A stretch of 64,000 nucleotides of DNA, taken from NCBI RefSeq assembly GCF_004117935.1, contig NZ_SDOY01000173.1, forward strand, positions 61,293 through 125,292. Direction: 5' to 3'. Position 1 is the stretch's first letter. Every line of letters begins with the position of its first letter. The notes under the pieces are model-generated. The model was given only the letters and a program-made list of their open reading frames with translations. It had not been told where the DNA came from and ran no database searches. Made by a program: the position numbers and the translations under genes. Below are positions 27,752-36,062 of this stretch, piece by piece. This DNA comes from Streptomyces roseicoloratus (GTDB lineage: Bacteria > Actinomycetota > Actinomycetes > Streptomycetales > Streptomycetaceae).

Positions 27752-28954
27752 ATGTCTGGAACGACCGGTACCACCTCAGTGATCGTCGCGGGCGCCCGCA
27801 CGCCCATGGGCCGCCTGCTGGGCTCGCTCAAGTCCTTCTCCGGCGCCGACCTCGGCGGTTTCGCCATCAAGGCCGCCCTGGACCGCGCCGGCATCGGCGG
27901 CGACCAGGTGCAGTACGTGATCATGGGGCAGGTGCTCCAGGCGGGCGCCGGACAGATCCCCGCCCGTCAGGCCGCCGTCAAGGCGGGCATCCCGATGAAC
28001 GTCCCCGCGCTCACCGTCAACAAGGTGTGCCTGTCGGGCCTGGACGCCATCGCACTGGCCGACCAGCTGATCCGCGCGGGCGAGTTCGACGTCATCGTGG
28101 CCGGCGGCCAGGAGTCCATGACGAACGCCCCGCACCTGCTGCCGAAGTCCCGCGAGGGCTTCAAGTACGGCGCCATCGAGATGCTCGACGCCATGGCGTA
28201 CGACGGCCTCACCGACTCCTTCGAGGGCATCGCCATGGGCGAGTCCACCGAGAAGCACAACACCCGACTGGGCATCCCGCGCGACGTCCAGGACGAGATC
28301 GCCGCCCTCTCGCACCAGCGCGCCGCCGCCGCCCAGAAGAACGGCGTCTTCGAGGCCGAGATCACCCCGGTCGAGATCCCGCAGCGCAAGGGCGACCCGG
28401 TCGTCTTCTCGCAGGACGAGGGCATCCGCGCCGAGACCACCGCCGAGTCCCTCGGCAAGCTCCGCCCGGCCTTCGCCAAGGACGGCACCATCACCGCCGG
28501 CACCTCCTCGCAGATCTCCGACGGCGCCGCCGCCGTCGTCGTGATGAGCAAGGCCAAGGCCGAGGAGCTCGGCCTGGAGTGGATCGCCGAGATCGGCGCC
28601 CACGGCAACGTGGCCGGCCCGGACAACTCGCTGCAGTCCCAGCCGTCCAACGCCATCCGCCACGCCCTCAAGAAGGAGGGCCTGGAGGTCGAGGACCTCG
28701 ACCTGATCGAGATCAACGAGGCCTTCGCCGCGGTCGCCCACCAGTCGATGAAGGACCTCGGCGTCACCCCCGAAAAGGTGAACGTCAACGGCGGCGCCAT
28801 CGCCCTCGGCCACCCCATCGGCATGTCCGGCGCCCGCGTGGTGCTGCACCTCGCGCTGGAGCTCAAGCGGCGCGGCGGCGGCATCGGCGCGGCGGCCCTG
28901 TGCGGCGGCGGCGGCCAGGGCGACGCCCTGATCGTGCGCGTGCCCGGCAAGTAA
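27752..28954 (+). CDS. Acetyl-CoA acetyltransferase (thiolase)
   Basis: 400 residues, usual for biosynthetic thiolases. It condenses two acetyl-CoA to acetoacetyl-CoA or runs the reverse cleavage. The nucleophile is Cys93 (NKVCLSGLDAIAL), the base His354 (ALGHPIGMSGAR) and the second Cys384 (ALCGGGGQGDA). The gene is followed by meaB on the same strand after about 95 bases, and it is divergent from the epimerase gene. Product acetoacetyl-CoA is the substrate of the hydroxybutyryl-CoA dehydrogenase at 10032. Confidence 0.95.
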   Translation: MSGTTGTTSVIVAGARTPMGRLLGSLKSFSGADLGGFAIKAALDRAGIGGDQVQYVIMGQVLQAGAGQIPARQAAVKAGIPMNVPALTVNKVCLSGLDAIALADQLIRAGEFDVIVAGGQESMTNAPHLLPKSREGFKYGAIEMLDAMAYDGLTDSFEGIAMGESTEKHNTRLGIPRDVQDEIAALSHQRAAAAQKNGVFEAEITPVEIPQRKGDPVVFSQDEGIRAETTAESLGKLRPAFAKDGTITAGTSSQISDGAAAVVVMSKAKAEELGLEWIAEIGAHGNVAGPDNSLQSQPSNAIRHALKKEGLEVEDLDLIEINEAFAAVAHQSMKDLGVTPEKVNVNGGAIALGHPIGMSGARVVLHLALELKRRGGGIGAAALCGGGGQGDALIVRVPGK

Positions 28955-29048
28955 GCATCCGGCACCACCAGGGCGTGTGCCGAAGGTCCCGCCCGCCCGG
29001 CGGCGCCCGGCACGCGCCCCAGGCCCAACCAGCAAGGAGCAGCTGCAC

Positions 29049-30005
29049 ATGGTGGACGTCCCCGCTCTGGTCGCCCAGGCACGGGAGGGCCGGCCGCGCG
29101 CCGTAGCCCGGCTGATCTCGCTCGTGGAGGGGGCGTCCCCGCAACTGCGGGAGGTGATGGCGGCGCTCGCGCCGCTGACCGGCAACGCCTACGTGGTGGG
29201 CCTGACCGGCTCACCCGGCGTCGGCAAGTCGACCTCCACCTCGGCACTGGTCTCCGCCTACCGCCGGGCGGGCAAGCGGGTCGGCGTCCTGGCCGTCGAC
29301 CCGTCCTCGCCGTTCAGCGGCGGCGCGCTCCTGGGCGACCGGGTGCGGATGTCGGAGCACGCCTCCGACCCCGGCGTCTACATCCGCTCCATGGCCACCC
29401 GCGGCCACCTCGGCGGCCTCGCCTGGTCCGCCCCGCAGGCCATCCGCGTCCTCGACGCGGCCGGCTGCGAGGTGATCCTGGTGGAGACCGTCGGCGTCGG
29501 CCAGTCCGAGGTGGAGATCGCCTCCCAGGCCGACACCTCGGTGGTGCTGCTCGCACCGGGCATGGGCGACGGCATCCAGGCCGCGAAGGCGGGCATCCTG
29601 GAGATCGGCGACGTGTACGTGGTCAACAAGGCCGACCGGGACGGCGCCGACGCCACCGCCCGCGAGCTCAACCACATGCTGGGCCTCGGCGAGGCCCGCG
29701 CCCCCGGCGACTGGCGCCCGCCGATCGTGAAGACGGTCGCGGCGCGCGGCGAGGGCGTGGACGAGGTCGTGGCGGCCCTGGAGAAGCACCGCGCCTGGAT
29801 GGAGGAGCACGGCGTCCTGGCCGAGCGCCGCCGGGCCCGCGCCGCCCGCGAGGTCGAGACGATCGCGGTCACGGCCCTGCGCGAGCGCATCGGCGACCTG
29901 CACGGCGACCGCCGTCTCGACGCCCTCGCGGAGCGCATCACGGCCGGCGAACTCGATCCGTACGCGGCCTCCGACGAACTGATCGCGAGCCTGACGGGCC
30001 ACTGA
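29049..30005 (+). CDS. meaB: MeaB, G-protein chaperone of methylmalonyl-/isobutyryl-CoA mutase
   Basis: 318 residues from ATG 29049, with AAGGAG upstream. Walker A is GLTGSPGVGKST (P-loop 54-61); DPSSPFSGGALLGDRVRM is the family's switch region; VETVGVGQSE and VVNKADRDGAD give the Walker B and G4 (NKAD) motifs. It loads and protects adenosylcobalamin in acyl-CoA mutases by GTP hydrolysis. The mutase subunit gene icmA is 17 kb away in this window rather than adjacent. Co-directional with the thiolase gene. Confidence 0.95.
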   Translation: MVDVPALVAQAREGRPRAVARLISLVEGASPQLREVMAALAPLTGNAYVVGLTGSPGVGKSTSTSALVSAYRRAGKRVGVLAVDPSSPFSGGALLGDRVRMSEHASDPGVYIRSMATRGHLGGLAWSAPQAIRVLDAAGCEVILVETVGVGQSEVEIASQADTSVVLLAPGMGDGIQAAKAGILEIGDVYVVNKADRDGADATARELNHMLGLGEARAPGDWRPPIVKTVAARGEGVDEVVAALEKHRAWMEEHGVLAERRRARAAREVETIAVTALRERIGDLHGDRRLDALAERITAGELDPYAASDELIASLTGH

Positions 30006-30181
30006 GCGCGCCGCGCAGGCGGTACGGGCCGCTGGGCGCGCGCCGCACCGGCCCGTCCGGGGCGCTACCGCCGCACCGGCCGGTACGGGCAGCGGAAGCG
30101 CGTACGGCCCGGGCGGACAGCGGACCCGCACCGGCCGTACGGCGAGGAAGCGCGTACGGCCGGGGTGCGGACCGCGCGCAC

Positions 30182-30230
30182 GGGAAGGGCCCGGCACCAC
30201 CCGCACGACGGGTGATGCCGGGCCCTTCCC
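30182..30230. terminator. Strong bidirectional terminator between meaB and marR
   Basis: GGGAAGGGCCCGGCA (30182-30196) pairs exactly with its complement at 30216-30230, and an inner CACCCG/CGGGTG stem extends it. It serves the convergent meaB and MarR genes. The stretch 30006-30181 has only short CGTACGGCC-like repeats and no gene. Confidence 0.8.
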
Positions 30231-30257
30231 GTACCCAGGGCGGGCCGGGTCACGCCC

Positions 30258-30734
30258 TCACGGCTTGCCGCGGCGGCCGCGCAGCTGCTCCGCGATCGGC
30301 TTCAGGGACTCGTGGAGGTCGCCGAGGGCTTCCGGGCTGAGCTGGTCGATGAAGTGCTTGCGCACCGACTCGACGTGGTGCGGGGCGACCTTGTGCATGG
30401 TCGTCATGCCGTCGTCGGTGAGGACCGCGTACAGCCCGCGCCGGTCGGACTCGCAGTTCTCGCGGCGGACGAGTCCGGCGTTCTCCATCCGGGTGATCTG
30501 GTGGGAGAGCCGGCTCTTGGACTGCAGGGTGGCGGCCGCCAGGTCGCTCATCCGCAGACGCCGGTCGGCGGCCTCCGAGAGGTTCACCAGGATCTCGTAG
30601 TCGTTGATGGTCAGGCCGAAGGGCTGCAGGTCCTTCTCCAGCTGGTACATCAGCATGCGGTTGACGTCCAGATAGGTGCGCCAGGCGCACTGCTCGGCGT
30701 CGGTGAGCCAGGGGGTGGCCGTCTCGGTCTCCAT
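30258..30734 (-). CDS. MarR-family regulator
   Basis: 158 residues, starting METETATPWLTDAEQCAWRT. The winged helix is clear: MSDLAAATLQSKSRLSHQITRMENAGLV followed by the wing RRENCESDRRGLYAVLTDDG. MarR proteins bind palindromes as dimers and are released by small phenolic or other ligands. No target palindrome was found immediately upstream; TTCTACCTAAGAAGTTGAAAA-type A/T-rich sequence just before the start is a candidate promoter. Next gene upstream on this strand belongs to the AIM24 group. Confidence 0.88.
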   Translation of the reverse strand: METETATPWLTDAEQCAWRTYLDVNRMLMYQLEKDLQPFGLTINDYEILVNLSEAADRRLRMSDLAAATLQSKSRLSHQITRMENAGLVRRENCESDRRGLYAVLTDDGMTTMHKVAPHHVESVRKHFIDQLSPEALGDLHESLKPIAEQLRGRRGKP

Positions 30735-30814
30735 GTGTGGATTCTACCTAAGAAGTTGAAAACTGGACGAGTACTGGGAGTGTGTTCGACGCGTCACGCT
30801 CCGCAGACTACCGC

Positions 30815-31624
30815 TCACAAACCGAAGCGACGCTGCAGGTCGCCGAGCTGTCCGGGAAGGCGCGGTACCGAACCGACCGACCCCTGGCCGGATCCGTGCG
30901 CTCCCGCTCCGCCGTGGCCGCCCGGCACACCGGGCTGCGCCCCCGGCTCGCCGATCGCCCGTTCGGGCATCAGCAGCTCCGTCGACTGGAGCAGTACGGT
31001 ACCCGCTCCGACGAACTCGAACTGATGCTCCTCGCCCGAGGTGCCGCCGATGCCCGTCAGGGCCCGTACGCCACCCATCACGCCGGTCAGGTACCCGTGG
31101 TCGTAGTGGTGGCAGGGCGACGGGCAGTCGGCCCAGCCCACCAGTGCCTGCGGATCCACCCGCAGCGGCGGCTCCATGAAGACCACCGGCCCGTTCGACG
31201 CCGCGACGAACTTGCCCGTGCCGATCAGCGTCACGAAGCCCGGCACGATCGACTGCTTCAGCGCCAGCGACGGCTGGTACGCCAGCAGATTCCCGGAGCG
31301 GATCGTCAGGTTGCCCTCGTCCAGGTCGAACGAGTTCACGTCGAAGGCCCGGTCGGCGAGCAGCATCTTGCCGCTGCCCTCCGCCACCACCCAGTCGCTC
31401 GCGTGCAGCGGCGAGTGGAAGGACGTGCGCACCAGCCGGTCGAGCCGGCCGTGGCCGATGCCGTTGAACTCGATCTGCCCGTAGTAGGCGATCATCTTGC
31501 CCTTCTGCAGGAACCACTGGGAGCCCTTGAGCTCCACGCAGAAGGTGTACGGGTTGACGTTGTCGTCGCTCGGCAGCGAGTGCGGGTCGAGCACCGAAGG
31601 GCCCCCGGCCATAAAGGTGTTCAC
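30815..31624 (-). CDS. AIM24-family protein, third gene of an operon
   Basis: 269 residues. The AIM24/TraT-like beta-rich domain is visible in VELKGSQWFLQKGKMIAYYGQ, LLADRAFDVNSFDLDEGNLTIRSGNLLAY and FEFVGAGTVLLQSTELL. A Gly/Pro-rich C-terminal tail of ~50 residues is extra compared with its two neighbours. No enzymatic motif is known for this family, whose bacterial role is unclear. Its start overlaps the stop of the second AIM24 gene by four bases. Confidence 0.85.
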   Translation of the reverse strand: MNTFMAGGPSVLDPHSLPSDDNVNPYTFCVELKGSQWFLQKGKMIAYYGQIEFNGIGHGRLDRLVRTSFHSPLHASDWVVAEGSGKMLLADRAFDVNSFDLDEGNLTIRSGNLLAYQPSLALKQSIVPGFVTLIGTGKFVAASNGPVVFMEPPLRVDPQALVGWADCPSPCHHYDHGYLTGVMGGVRALTGIGGTSGEEHQFEFVGAGTVLLQSTELLMPERAIGEPGAQPGVPGGHGGAGAHGSGQGSVGSVPRLPGQLGDLQRRFGL

Positions 31625-32271
31625 AGCTTCTCCTCCGACGCCTGCACGTACACCGCACCGCTGCCGCTCAGCTCCAGCTGGAACGCCTCGCCCGAGCCGC
31701 GGCCCACCATGTCCCGCCAGCCCAGCGCGGTGGACAGCTTGTTGCGCACGTCGCCGTGGTGGGCCACGTACGCCTGCGGGTCGACGTGCACCGGGCGGCC
31801 GGGCGTGATCGGCAGCTCGATCACGCCGCCGTGCGCCATCACCGCCACCGAGCCGTGGCCCTTGAGCGTGGTGGTGAACAGGCCCTGGCCGGTCACCTGG
31901 CCGCGGACCATGCCCATCACGCCGCCCTGCGAGCCCATGAACATGGTGCCCTGCTCCAGGGTGCCGTCGAAGGCCAGCAGCCGGTCGGCCTCCACGTACA
32001 GGGTGTCTCCGGTCAGCGCGATCACCTGGATGTGGTGGCCGCCGTGCCCGAACATCACCGTGCCGTTGCCCTCCACGGTCATCAGCGGCGTCGCCTCGCC
32101 GGCCACCCGGCGCCCGATCATCGACATCAGACCGCCCTGGCCGCCGGTGATGTTCGGCGTGAAAGTGACGTCGCCGCGGTACGCGAGCATCGCGCCACGC
32201 TGGCTGAAGAGTCGCTGCCCCGGGATCACCGTGGCCTCGACCATCTTGGAGTTGATCTCCCGGAACGGCAT
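31621..32271 (-). CDS. AIM24-family protein, second gene of the operon
   Basis: 216 residues (MPFREINSKMVEATVIPGQR). Typical beta-strand repeats rich in Gly: RGAMLAYRGDVTFTPNITGG, GGHHIQVIALTGDTLYVEAD, GLFTTTLKGHGSVAVMAHGG and FQLELSGSGAVYVQASEEKL. It overlaps the upstream gene by one base (TGATG) and the downstream gene by four, so all three are one translationally coupled operon. Same family as both neighbours. Confidence 0.87.
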   Translation of the reverse strand: MPFREINSKMVEATVIPGQRLFSQRGAMLAYRGDVTFTPNITGGQGGLMSMIGRRVAGEATPLMTVEGNGTVMFGHGGHHIQVIALTGDTLYVEADRLLAFDGTLEQGTMFMGSQGGVMGMVRGQVTGQGLFTTTLKGHGSVAVMAHGGVIELPITPGRPVHVDPQAYVAHHGDVRNKLSTALGWRDMVGRGSGEAFQLELSGSGAVYVQASEEKL

Positions 32272-32909
32272 CAGACGTCGCCTCCGATCGTGTTCCGCTC
32301 GCTGGGCTGGACGTACACCAGCCCGTCGCCCTCGAAGCGGATCTGGAAGGCCTCGCCGCCGCCCTCGCCCATGAACGTGCGGAACGTCACACCGGACTGG
32401 AAGTGCTGCTGGAGGTTGCCCTGGTGGGCGATGTACGCGCCGGGGTCGACGGACAGCGGGTACTGCGGGGTCACCCGGAGCACCACCGCCGGACCGTCGG
32501 ACATGATCGCGGCCTGCCCGGTCCCTTCCACGGTCGTCGTGAACAGCCCGTTGCCCGTCGCGCCGCCGCGCAGCCCGGTGAAGGTCGTACCGGTGCGCAG
32601 GCCGGCGTCGGTGCAGAGCAGATTGCTCGCCTCGACGAACAGCTTGTCGCCGTTGAGCTGCACGAGGTTGATCTCGGAGGCCCGGTCGGCGAACCAGCAG
32701 GTGCCCTGCCCGCGGACCTCCATCACCTCCATCTGCTCACCGGTCAGCCGGCGGGTGACCATGCCGCGCAGGCCCTCACCGCCGCCGGACATCTTCTTGA
32801 AGGCCATCTGGCCGTCGTACGCGACCATCGAGCCGTTCTTCGCCTTCACGGCGTCGCCGGTCATGGTCACGGCGAGCACTTTGCTGCCTTGGAGTCGGAA
32901 CGTTGCCAC
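32271..32909 (-). CDS. AIM24-family protein, first gene of the operon
   Basis: 212 residues from GTG 32909 (VATFRLQGSKVLAVTM). Repeated motifs as in the other two: NGSMVAYDGQMAFKKMSGGG, GTCWFADRASEINLVQLNGD, GLFTTTVEGTGQAAIMSDGP and FQIRFEGDGLVYVQPSERN. No clear ribosome site precedes the GTG, and a TTTATC sequence ~20 bases upstream could be a -10 box, so the message may be nearly leaderless. An upstream extension to 33161 would run through the divergent gene's start and is rejected. Confidence 0.85.
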   Translation of the reverse strand: MATFRLQGSKVLAVTMTGDAVKAKNGSMVAYDGQMAFKKMSGGGEGLRGMVTRRLTGEQMEVMEVRGQGTCWFADRASEINLVQLNGDKLFVEASNLLCTDAGLRTGTTFTGLRGGATGNGLFTTTVEGTGQAAIMSDGPAVVLRVTPQYPLSVDPGAYIAHQGNLQQHFQSGVTFRTFMGEGGGEAFQIRFEGDGLVYVQPSERNTIGGDV

Positions 32910-33017
32910 GAAGGGAAGGTACTGGGCCCCCGGATAAAGAGACAGCAAAGTCGGCGTGCACAATGGAACGGCCCTTGTGCATCCGTTCACAAGATCCGAA
33001 CGAAGGTGACCCCTACC

Positions 33018-33362
33018 GTGGACATCAAGACCGCTTCCTCCCTGCACCGGCTCCGGCTCGTCTCCGCGCCGGAGGCCGTGTCGTTCCTGCTGCTCCTGGT
33101 CTGCTCGGTGCTGAAGCGGACCACGGACTTCAACGCGGTCCCGGTGATGGGCGCGATCCACGGCATCCTCTTCGTCCTGTACGTGCTCTTCTGGCTGGAC
33201 GCCTGGAACCGCACCAAGTGGTCCTTCGGCACGGCCGTGCTCTACTTCGTGCTCTCCGTCCTGCCCTTCGGCGGCTTCGTCGCCGAGCGCAGGCTGAAGC
33301 GCGAGGCCGAGGCCGCGGTCGTCGCCTCCCGCGCCCGCCGCGAAGGCGTGGTGAACGCGTGA
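33018..33362 (+). CDS. DUF3817 integral membrane protein (first copy)
   Basis: 114 residues from GTG 33018, preceded by GAAGGTGA. Three membrane helices: APEAVSFLLLLVCSVL, AIHGILFVLYVLFWLDA and FGTAVLYFVLSVLPFGGFV, then a basic C-terminal end (ERRLKREAEAAVVASR). The family is common in Actinobacteria and of unknown function. Its stop overlaps the start of the thiamine-binding-type gene (GTGA). A second family member is at 46553. Confidence 0.85.
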   Translation: MDIKTASSLHRLRLVSAPEAVSFLLLLVCSVLKRTTDFNAVPVMGAIHGILFVLYVLFWLDAWNRTKWSFGTAVLYFVLSVLPFGGFVAERRLKREAEAAVVASRARREGVVNA

Positions 33363-33652
33363 TCGTCGCCTTCTCGGTGACCCCGCTGGGCGTGGGGGAG
33401 GAGGTCGGCGAGTACGTCGCCGACGCCGTCCGGGTCGTCCGCGAGTCGGGCCTGCCGAACCGTACGGACGCCATGTTCACCTCGATCGAGGGCGAGTGGG
33501 ACGAGGTCATGGACGTCGTCAAGCGCGCCGTCGCGGCCGTGGAGGCGCGGGCTCCGCGCGTCTCGGTCGTCCTGAAGGCGGACATCCGTCCTGGTGTGAC
33601 GGGTGGCCTGACCCAGAAGGTCGAGACGGTGGAGCGGTACCTGGCCGGCTGA
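33359..33652 (+). CDS. MTH1187-family thiamine-binding-type protein
   Basis: 97 residues (MIVAFSVTPLGVGEEVGEYV). It has the compact ferredoxin-like fold of the MTH1187/YkoF family: SVTPLG, RESGLPNRTDAMFTSIEGEW, and VSVVLKADIRPGVTGGLTQKVETVERYL. Members bind thiamine-like ligands or have unknown roles. It is translationally coupled to the DUF3817 gene by four-base overlap. Confidence 0.85.
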   Translation: MIVAFSVTPLGVGEEVGEYVADAVRVVRESGLPNRTDAMFTSIEGEWDEVMDVVKRAVAAVEARAPRVSVVLKADIRPGVTGGLTQKVETVERYLAG

Positions 33653-33661
33653 CGCCGACGT

Positions 33662-34012
33662 TCATGACGGGGCGTGGCGCTCGGTCGGTACGGCGCGGAT
33701 GTTGTCCGCCGCCGTGGTCCACTCGACACCGGACGCGGGCCGGATGTGCGCCAGGCGAACCGGGCGCCCGCTCTCCTGAAGCCCGTGGGTGACGGCCGTG
33801 AGGCGCCCCACGCCGCGCGAGGCGACATCGCGGACCAGGGTGTTCAGGAGCGGGTGCTGTTCGTAGCCGTCGGCGCCGACCGCGTGAAGGGCGTCCTCCC
33901 ATCCGGCTCGGTCCTGGCCGCGGCGCATGAATCGCTCCCATCCGTCGGCAGCCCGTAAACGCAAGGCTCGGCTGGGCTCGCCGGGGCGGGGTCCCTCGGT
34001 AGGTGTGGGCAT
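33662..34012 (-). CDS. Small hypothetical protein downstream of GntR
   Basis: 116 residues from ATG 34012, preceded by GGAGT. It reads as a basic, Arg-rich protein (LRLRAADGWERFMRRGQDRAGW) with LNTLVRDVASRGVGRLTAVTHGL in the middle. No family recognised. A palindrome at 34073-34094 lies between it and the GntR gene upstream on the same strand, so it may be controlled by GntR. Confidence 0.6.
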   Translation of the reverse strand: MPTPTEGPRPGEPSRALRLRAADGWERFMRRGQDRAGWEDALHAVGADGYEQHPLLNTLVRDVASRGVGRLTAVTHGLQESGRPVRLAHIRPASGVEWTTAADNIRAVPTERHAPS

Positions 34013-34072
34013 GCGGATACTCCTTCCGGCATGAGGAGGCGCACGGTACGTGTGCCTGCCGTCGGAACCAGA

Positions 34073-34094
34073 CTGGACCGGTCCACCGGTCCAG
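34073..34094. promoter_or_regulatory. Palindrome upstream of the small hypothetical gene
   Basis: CTGGACCGG (34073-34081), TCCA, and CCGGTCCAG (34086-34094) form a perfect inverted repeat. It is just past the GntR stop (34095) and about 60 bases before the ATG at 34012. It is closely similar to the palindrome upstream of gntR. Confidence 0.7.
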
Positions 34095-34823
34095 TCAATC
34101 TCCTTGCCCCATCGAATAGTTGTCCGTGCGCTCCCATACCCCCTCGGGCGTCAAGCCCTCCTCGCACACCAGCGGCCTGTCCTGTGCGTCGTAAGCCGTG
34201 TGAAGCACCATGGCGATGGCGCACGGGCGCTTCACCCGAAGGTGTTCCGCTTCGGCGGTGGTCGCCAGCCGGACCGAGGTGACGTCCACGCCCCGGACCG
34301 GGGCGCGACCGGTCGTGCGCCGGACGTAGTGGGTGGTCCCTTCGGCGATCGGATGGTTCTGGTGCAGTCGAGGGCAGGCGTCGGCGATGTCCGGCGGGAA
34401 CCAGGCCACGGTGTACGAGTGCGGCCGGTTGTCCTCCATCAAGGTCAACCGGGCGCGATGCAGGGCGCGTACTCCGCTTCCCAGGCCCAGGGCTTCGGCG
34501 ATGTGGGAAGGCGGTACCAGCATCTCCGGAGTGCCAAGGCGCCTGAACGGCATGCCTCCCTGGATCCGGCTGGTGCCCGTACCGCGCCCACCGGCCGGCC
34601 TGGCCATCGGTGTCTCCACCACGGAGAAACCTCGACCCTGGTGGGGCGTCACCAGGCCGTCGGCGCGCAGCACCTCCATGGCCTTGATGGCGGTCGCCCG
34701 TGAGACGCCCCACTGCTCGCACAGGTCGCGGCTGGACGGAAGGAGGGAACCCGGGCCGAACTCCCCGTCGGCGATGCGACGGCGAAGACTCTCGGCGATC
34801 TGCTCATACTTCAGAAGCGGCAT
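34095..34823 (-). CDS. GntR/HutC-family regulator with UTRA domain
   Basis: 242 residues. The N-terminal winged helix (YEQIAESLRRRIADGEFGPGSLLPS ... WGVSRATAIKAMEVLRADGLV) is followed by a UTRA ligand-binding domain (ALHRARLTLMEDNRPHSYTVAWFPPDIA). UTRA proteins respond to sugars, amino-acid derivatives or other small molecules. A near-identical pair of palindromes, one before this gene and one after it, suggests self-control plus control of the following gene. The methyltransferase at 34910 is divergent across the first palindrome. Confidence 0.9.
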   Translation of the reverse strand: MPLLKYEQIAESLRRRIADGEFGPGSLLPSSRDLCEQWGVSRATAIKAMEVLRADGLVTPHQGRGFSVVETPMARPAGGRGTGTSRIQGGMPFRRLGTPEMLVPPSHIAEALGLGSGVRALHRARLTLMEDNRPHSYTVAWFPPDIADACPRLHQNHPIAEGTTHYVRRTTGRAPVRGVDVTSVRLATTAEAEHLRVKRPCAIAMVLHTAYDAQDRPLVCEEGLTPEGVWERTDNYSMGQGD

Positions 34824-34844
34824 GTACGTTCCTTGGCGTTAGCG

Positions 34845-34864
34845 CTGACCGGTTGACCGGTCAG
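34845..34864. promoter_or_regulatory. Palindrome between gntR and the methyltransferase gene
   Basis: CTGACCGGT (34845-34853), TG, and ACCGGTCAG (34856-34864) are perfect inverted repeats, 21 bases before the gntR ATG and 45 before the methyltransferase ATG. The core ACCGGT is shared with the palindrome at 34073. Confidence 0.8.
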
Positions 34865-34909
34865 GCTAGGGGCTGTCACCGCGCGCCGCCAGCGGTCACA
34901 ATCGCCACC

Positions 34910-35722
34910 ATGCCCACACCTTCCGTAGGTCCCGAGATCATCGCCTTCTACAGCGAGACCATCAGCGAGTCGGAGCGGCTGACCGGCAGCGCCGACGGTG
35001 TTCTTGAGATGGTCCGCACGCAGGAACTCCTGCGACGGCATCTTCCGGCCGCGCCGGCTCGGATCATCGACGTCGGGGGAGGGCCCGGCGCGCACGCCCG
35101 ATGGCTCATCGAGGACGGGTACGACGTCGACCTCGTCGATCCCGTTACACGTCACATCGAGGAAGCGACGGCCGCCGGTATCCGCGCCGAACTGGGCGAT
35201 GCCCGAGCGCTGGCCGCGCCGGATGATTCGTACGACGTGGCCCTCGTCCTCGGGCCGTTGTACCACTTGCTCGACCACGGCGACCGCATCCGCGCCCTGC
35301 GCGAGGCGGCCCGTGTCGTCCGCCCCGGCGGCTTCGTCGCGGCGGCGGCCATCGGCCGTTACGCCTCCGTCTTCGAGCATGTGGCCACCACCATGCTCAC
35401 CGTCGACCGCGTTCGTGACGCGGTGGCGGACATCCTCGTCACGGGTATCCACGCACCGGGCCGCAAGGGGTTCACCAGCTCCTACTTCCACACGGGTGAC
35501 GGGTTGACGGCCGAGATGCGCGAAGCCGGTCTGGTGGACCCGGTGGTGTACGGGGTCGAGGGGCCGGTGTGGGCCGCTCTCAAGGCGACGGAGCAGTACA
35601 CCAAGGAGAGTCTGATCGACTCGCCCATGTTCGAGGCGGCTCTGGCGGCGGCCCGCCTCGCGGAACCCCACCCGGACCTGCTCGCGGCCAGCTCCCACAT
35701 GCTTGCCGTTGCCCGGGTTTAG
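34910..35722 (+). CDS. SAM-dependent methyltransferase
   Basis: 270 residues. The class I fold shows motif I RIIDVGGGPGAHARWLIEDG, motif II DLVDP and the GDARALAAPDDSYDVALVLGPLYHL segment, then the LREAARVVRPGGFVAAAAIG motif. The substrate cannot be inferred; relatives annotate broadly as small-molecule methyltransferases. It is divergent from gntR across the palindrome, so GntR may regulate it. Confidence 0.87.
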   Translation: MPTPSVGPEIIAFYSETISESERLTGSADGVLEMVRTQELLRRHLPAAPARIIDVGGGPGAHARWLIEDGYDVDLVDPVTRHIEEATAAGIRAELGDARALAAPDDSYDVALVLGPLYHLLDHGDRIRALREAARVVRPGGFVAAAAIGRYASVFEHVATTMLTVDRVRDAVADILVTGIHAPGRKGFTSSYFHTGDGLTAEMREAGLVDPVVYGVEGPVWAALKATEQYTKESLIDSPMFEAALAAARLAEPHPDLLAASSHMLAVARV

Positions 35723-36019
35723 TGCACGGGCGCGCTTGGTCCGCCGCCTCGGCGGCAGACTGCGCATCCAGCGGCTCTTCGCAGCTGTCCACTGCAGCCT
35801 CGGTGGCATCAGTGGCCCTACGTGCGCAACAACTTCACCGCATAAGTGATCAACCTTGCGCACCCGTGGACGCGTACAAATTCCTTGTCCCCGACTGGGT
35901 CCGGCAGGAAGCTGCTCTGGTCCGATCACCGACCAGCACGAGGTCAACGCGCTCACGCTCCGAGCCGTCATAAGGCATCTCCTGGGCGCAGAGATTCGAA
36001 ACAGCGGCTTCTACCATCG
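35723..36019. other. Intergenic stretch without a supported gene
   Basis: About 300 bases between the methyltransferase stop and the terminator at 36020. Frames on both strands are short and lack ribosome sites or familiar motifs. It may hold decayed gene remnants next to the Rhs fragment. Confidence 0.5.
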
Positions 36020-36053
36020 AGTAGGGCCCCGCAGTTGCGTGCGGGGCCCTACT
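36020..36053 (-). terminator. Terminator of the immunity gene
   Basis: AGTAGGGCCCCGCA (36020-36033) pairs exactly with its complement at 36040-36053 around a GTTGCG loop. It lies 10 bases beyond the immunity gene stop. Confidence 0.8.
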
Positions 36054-36062
36054 GGCTGAACT

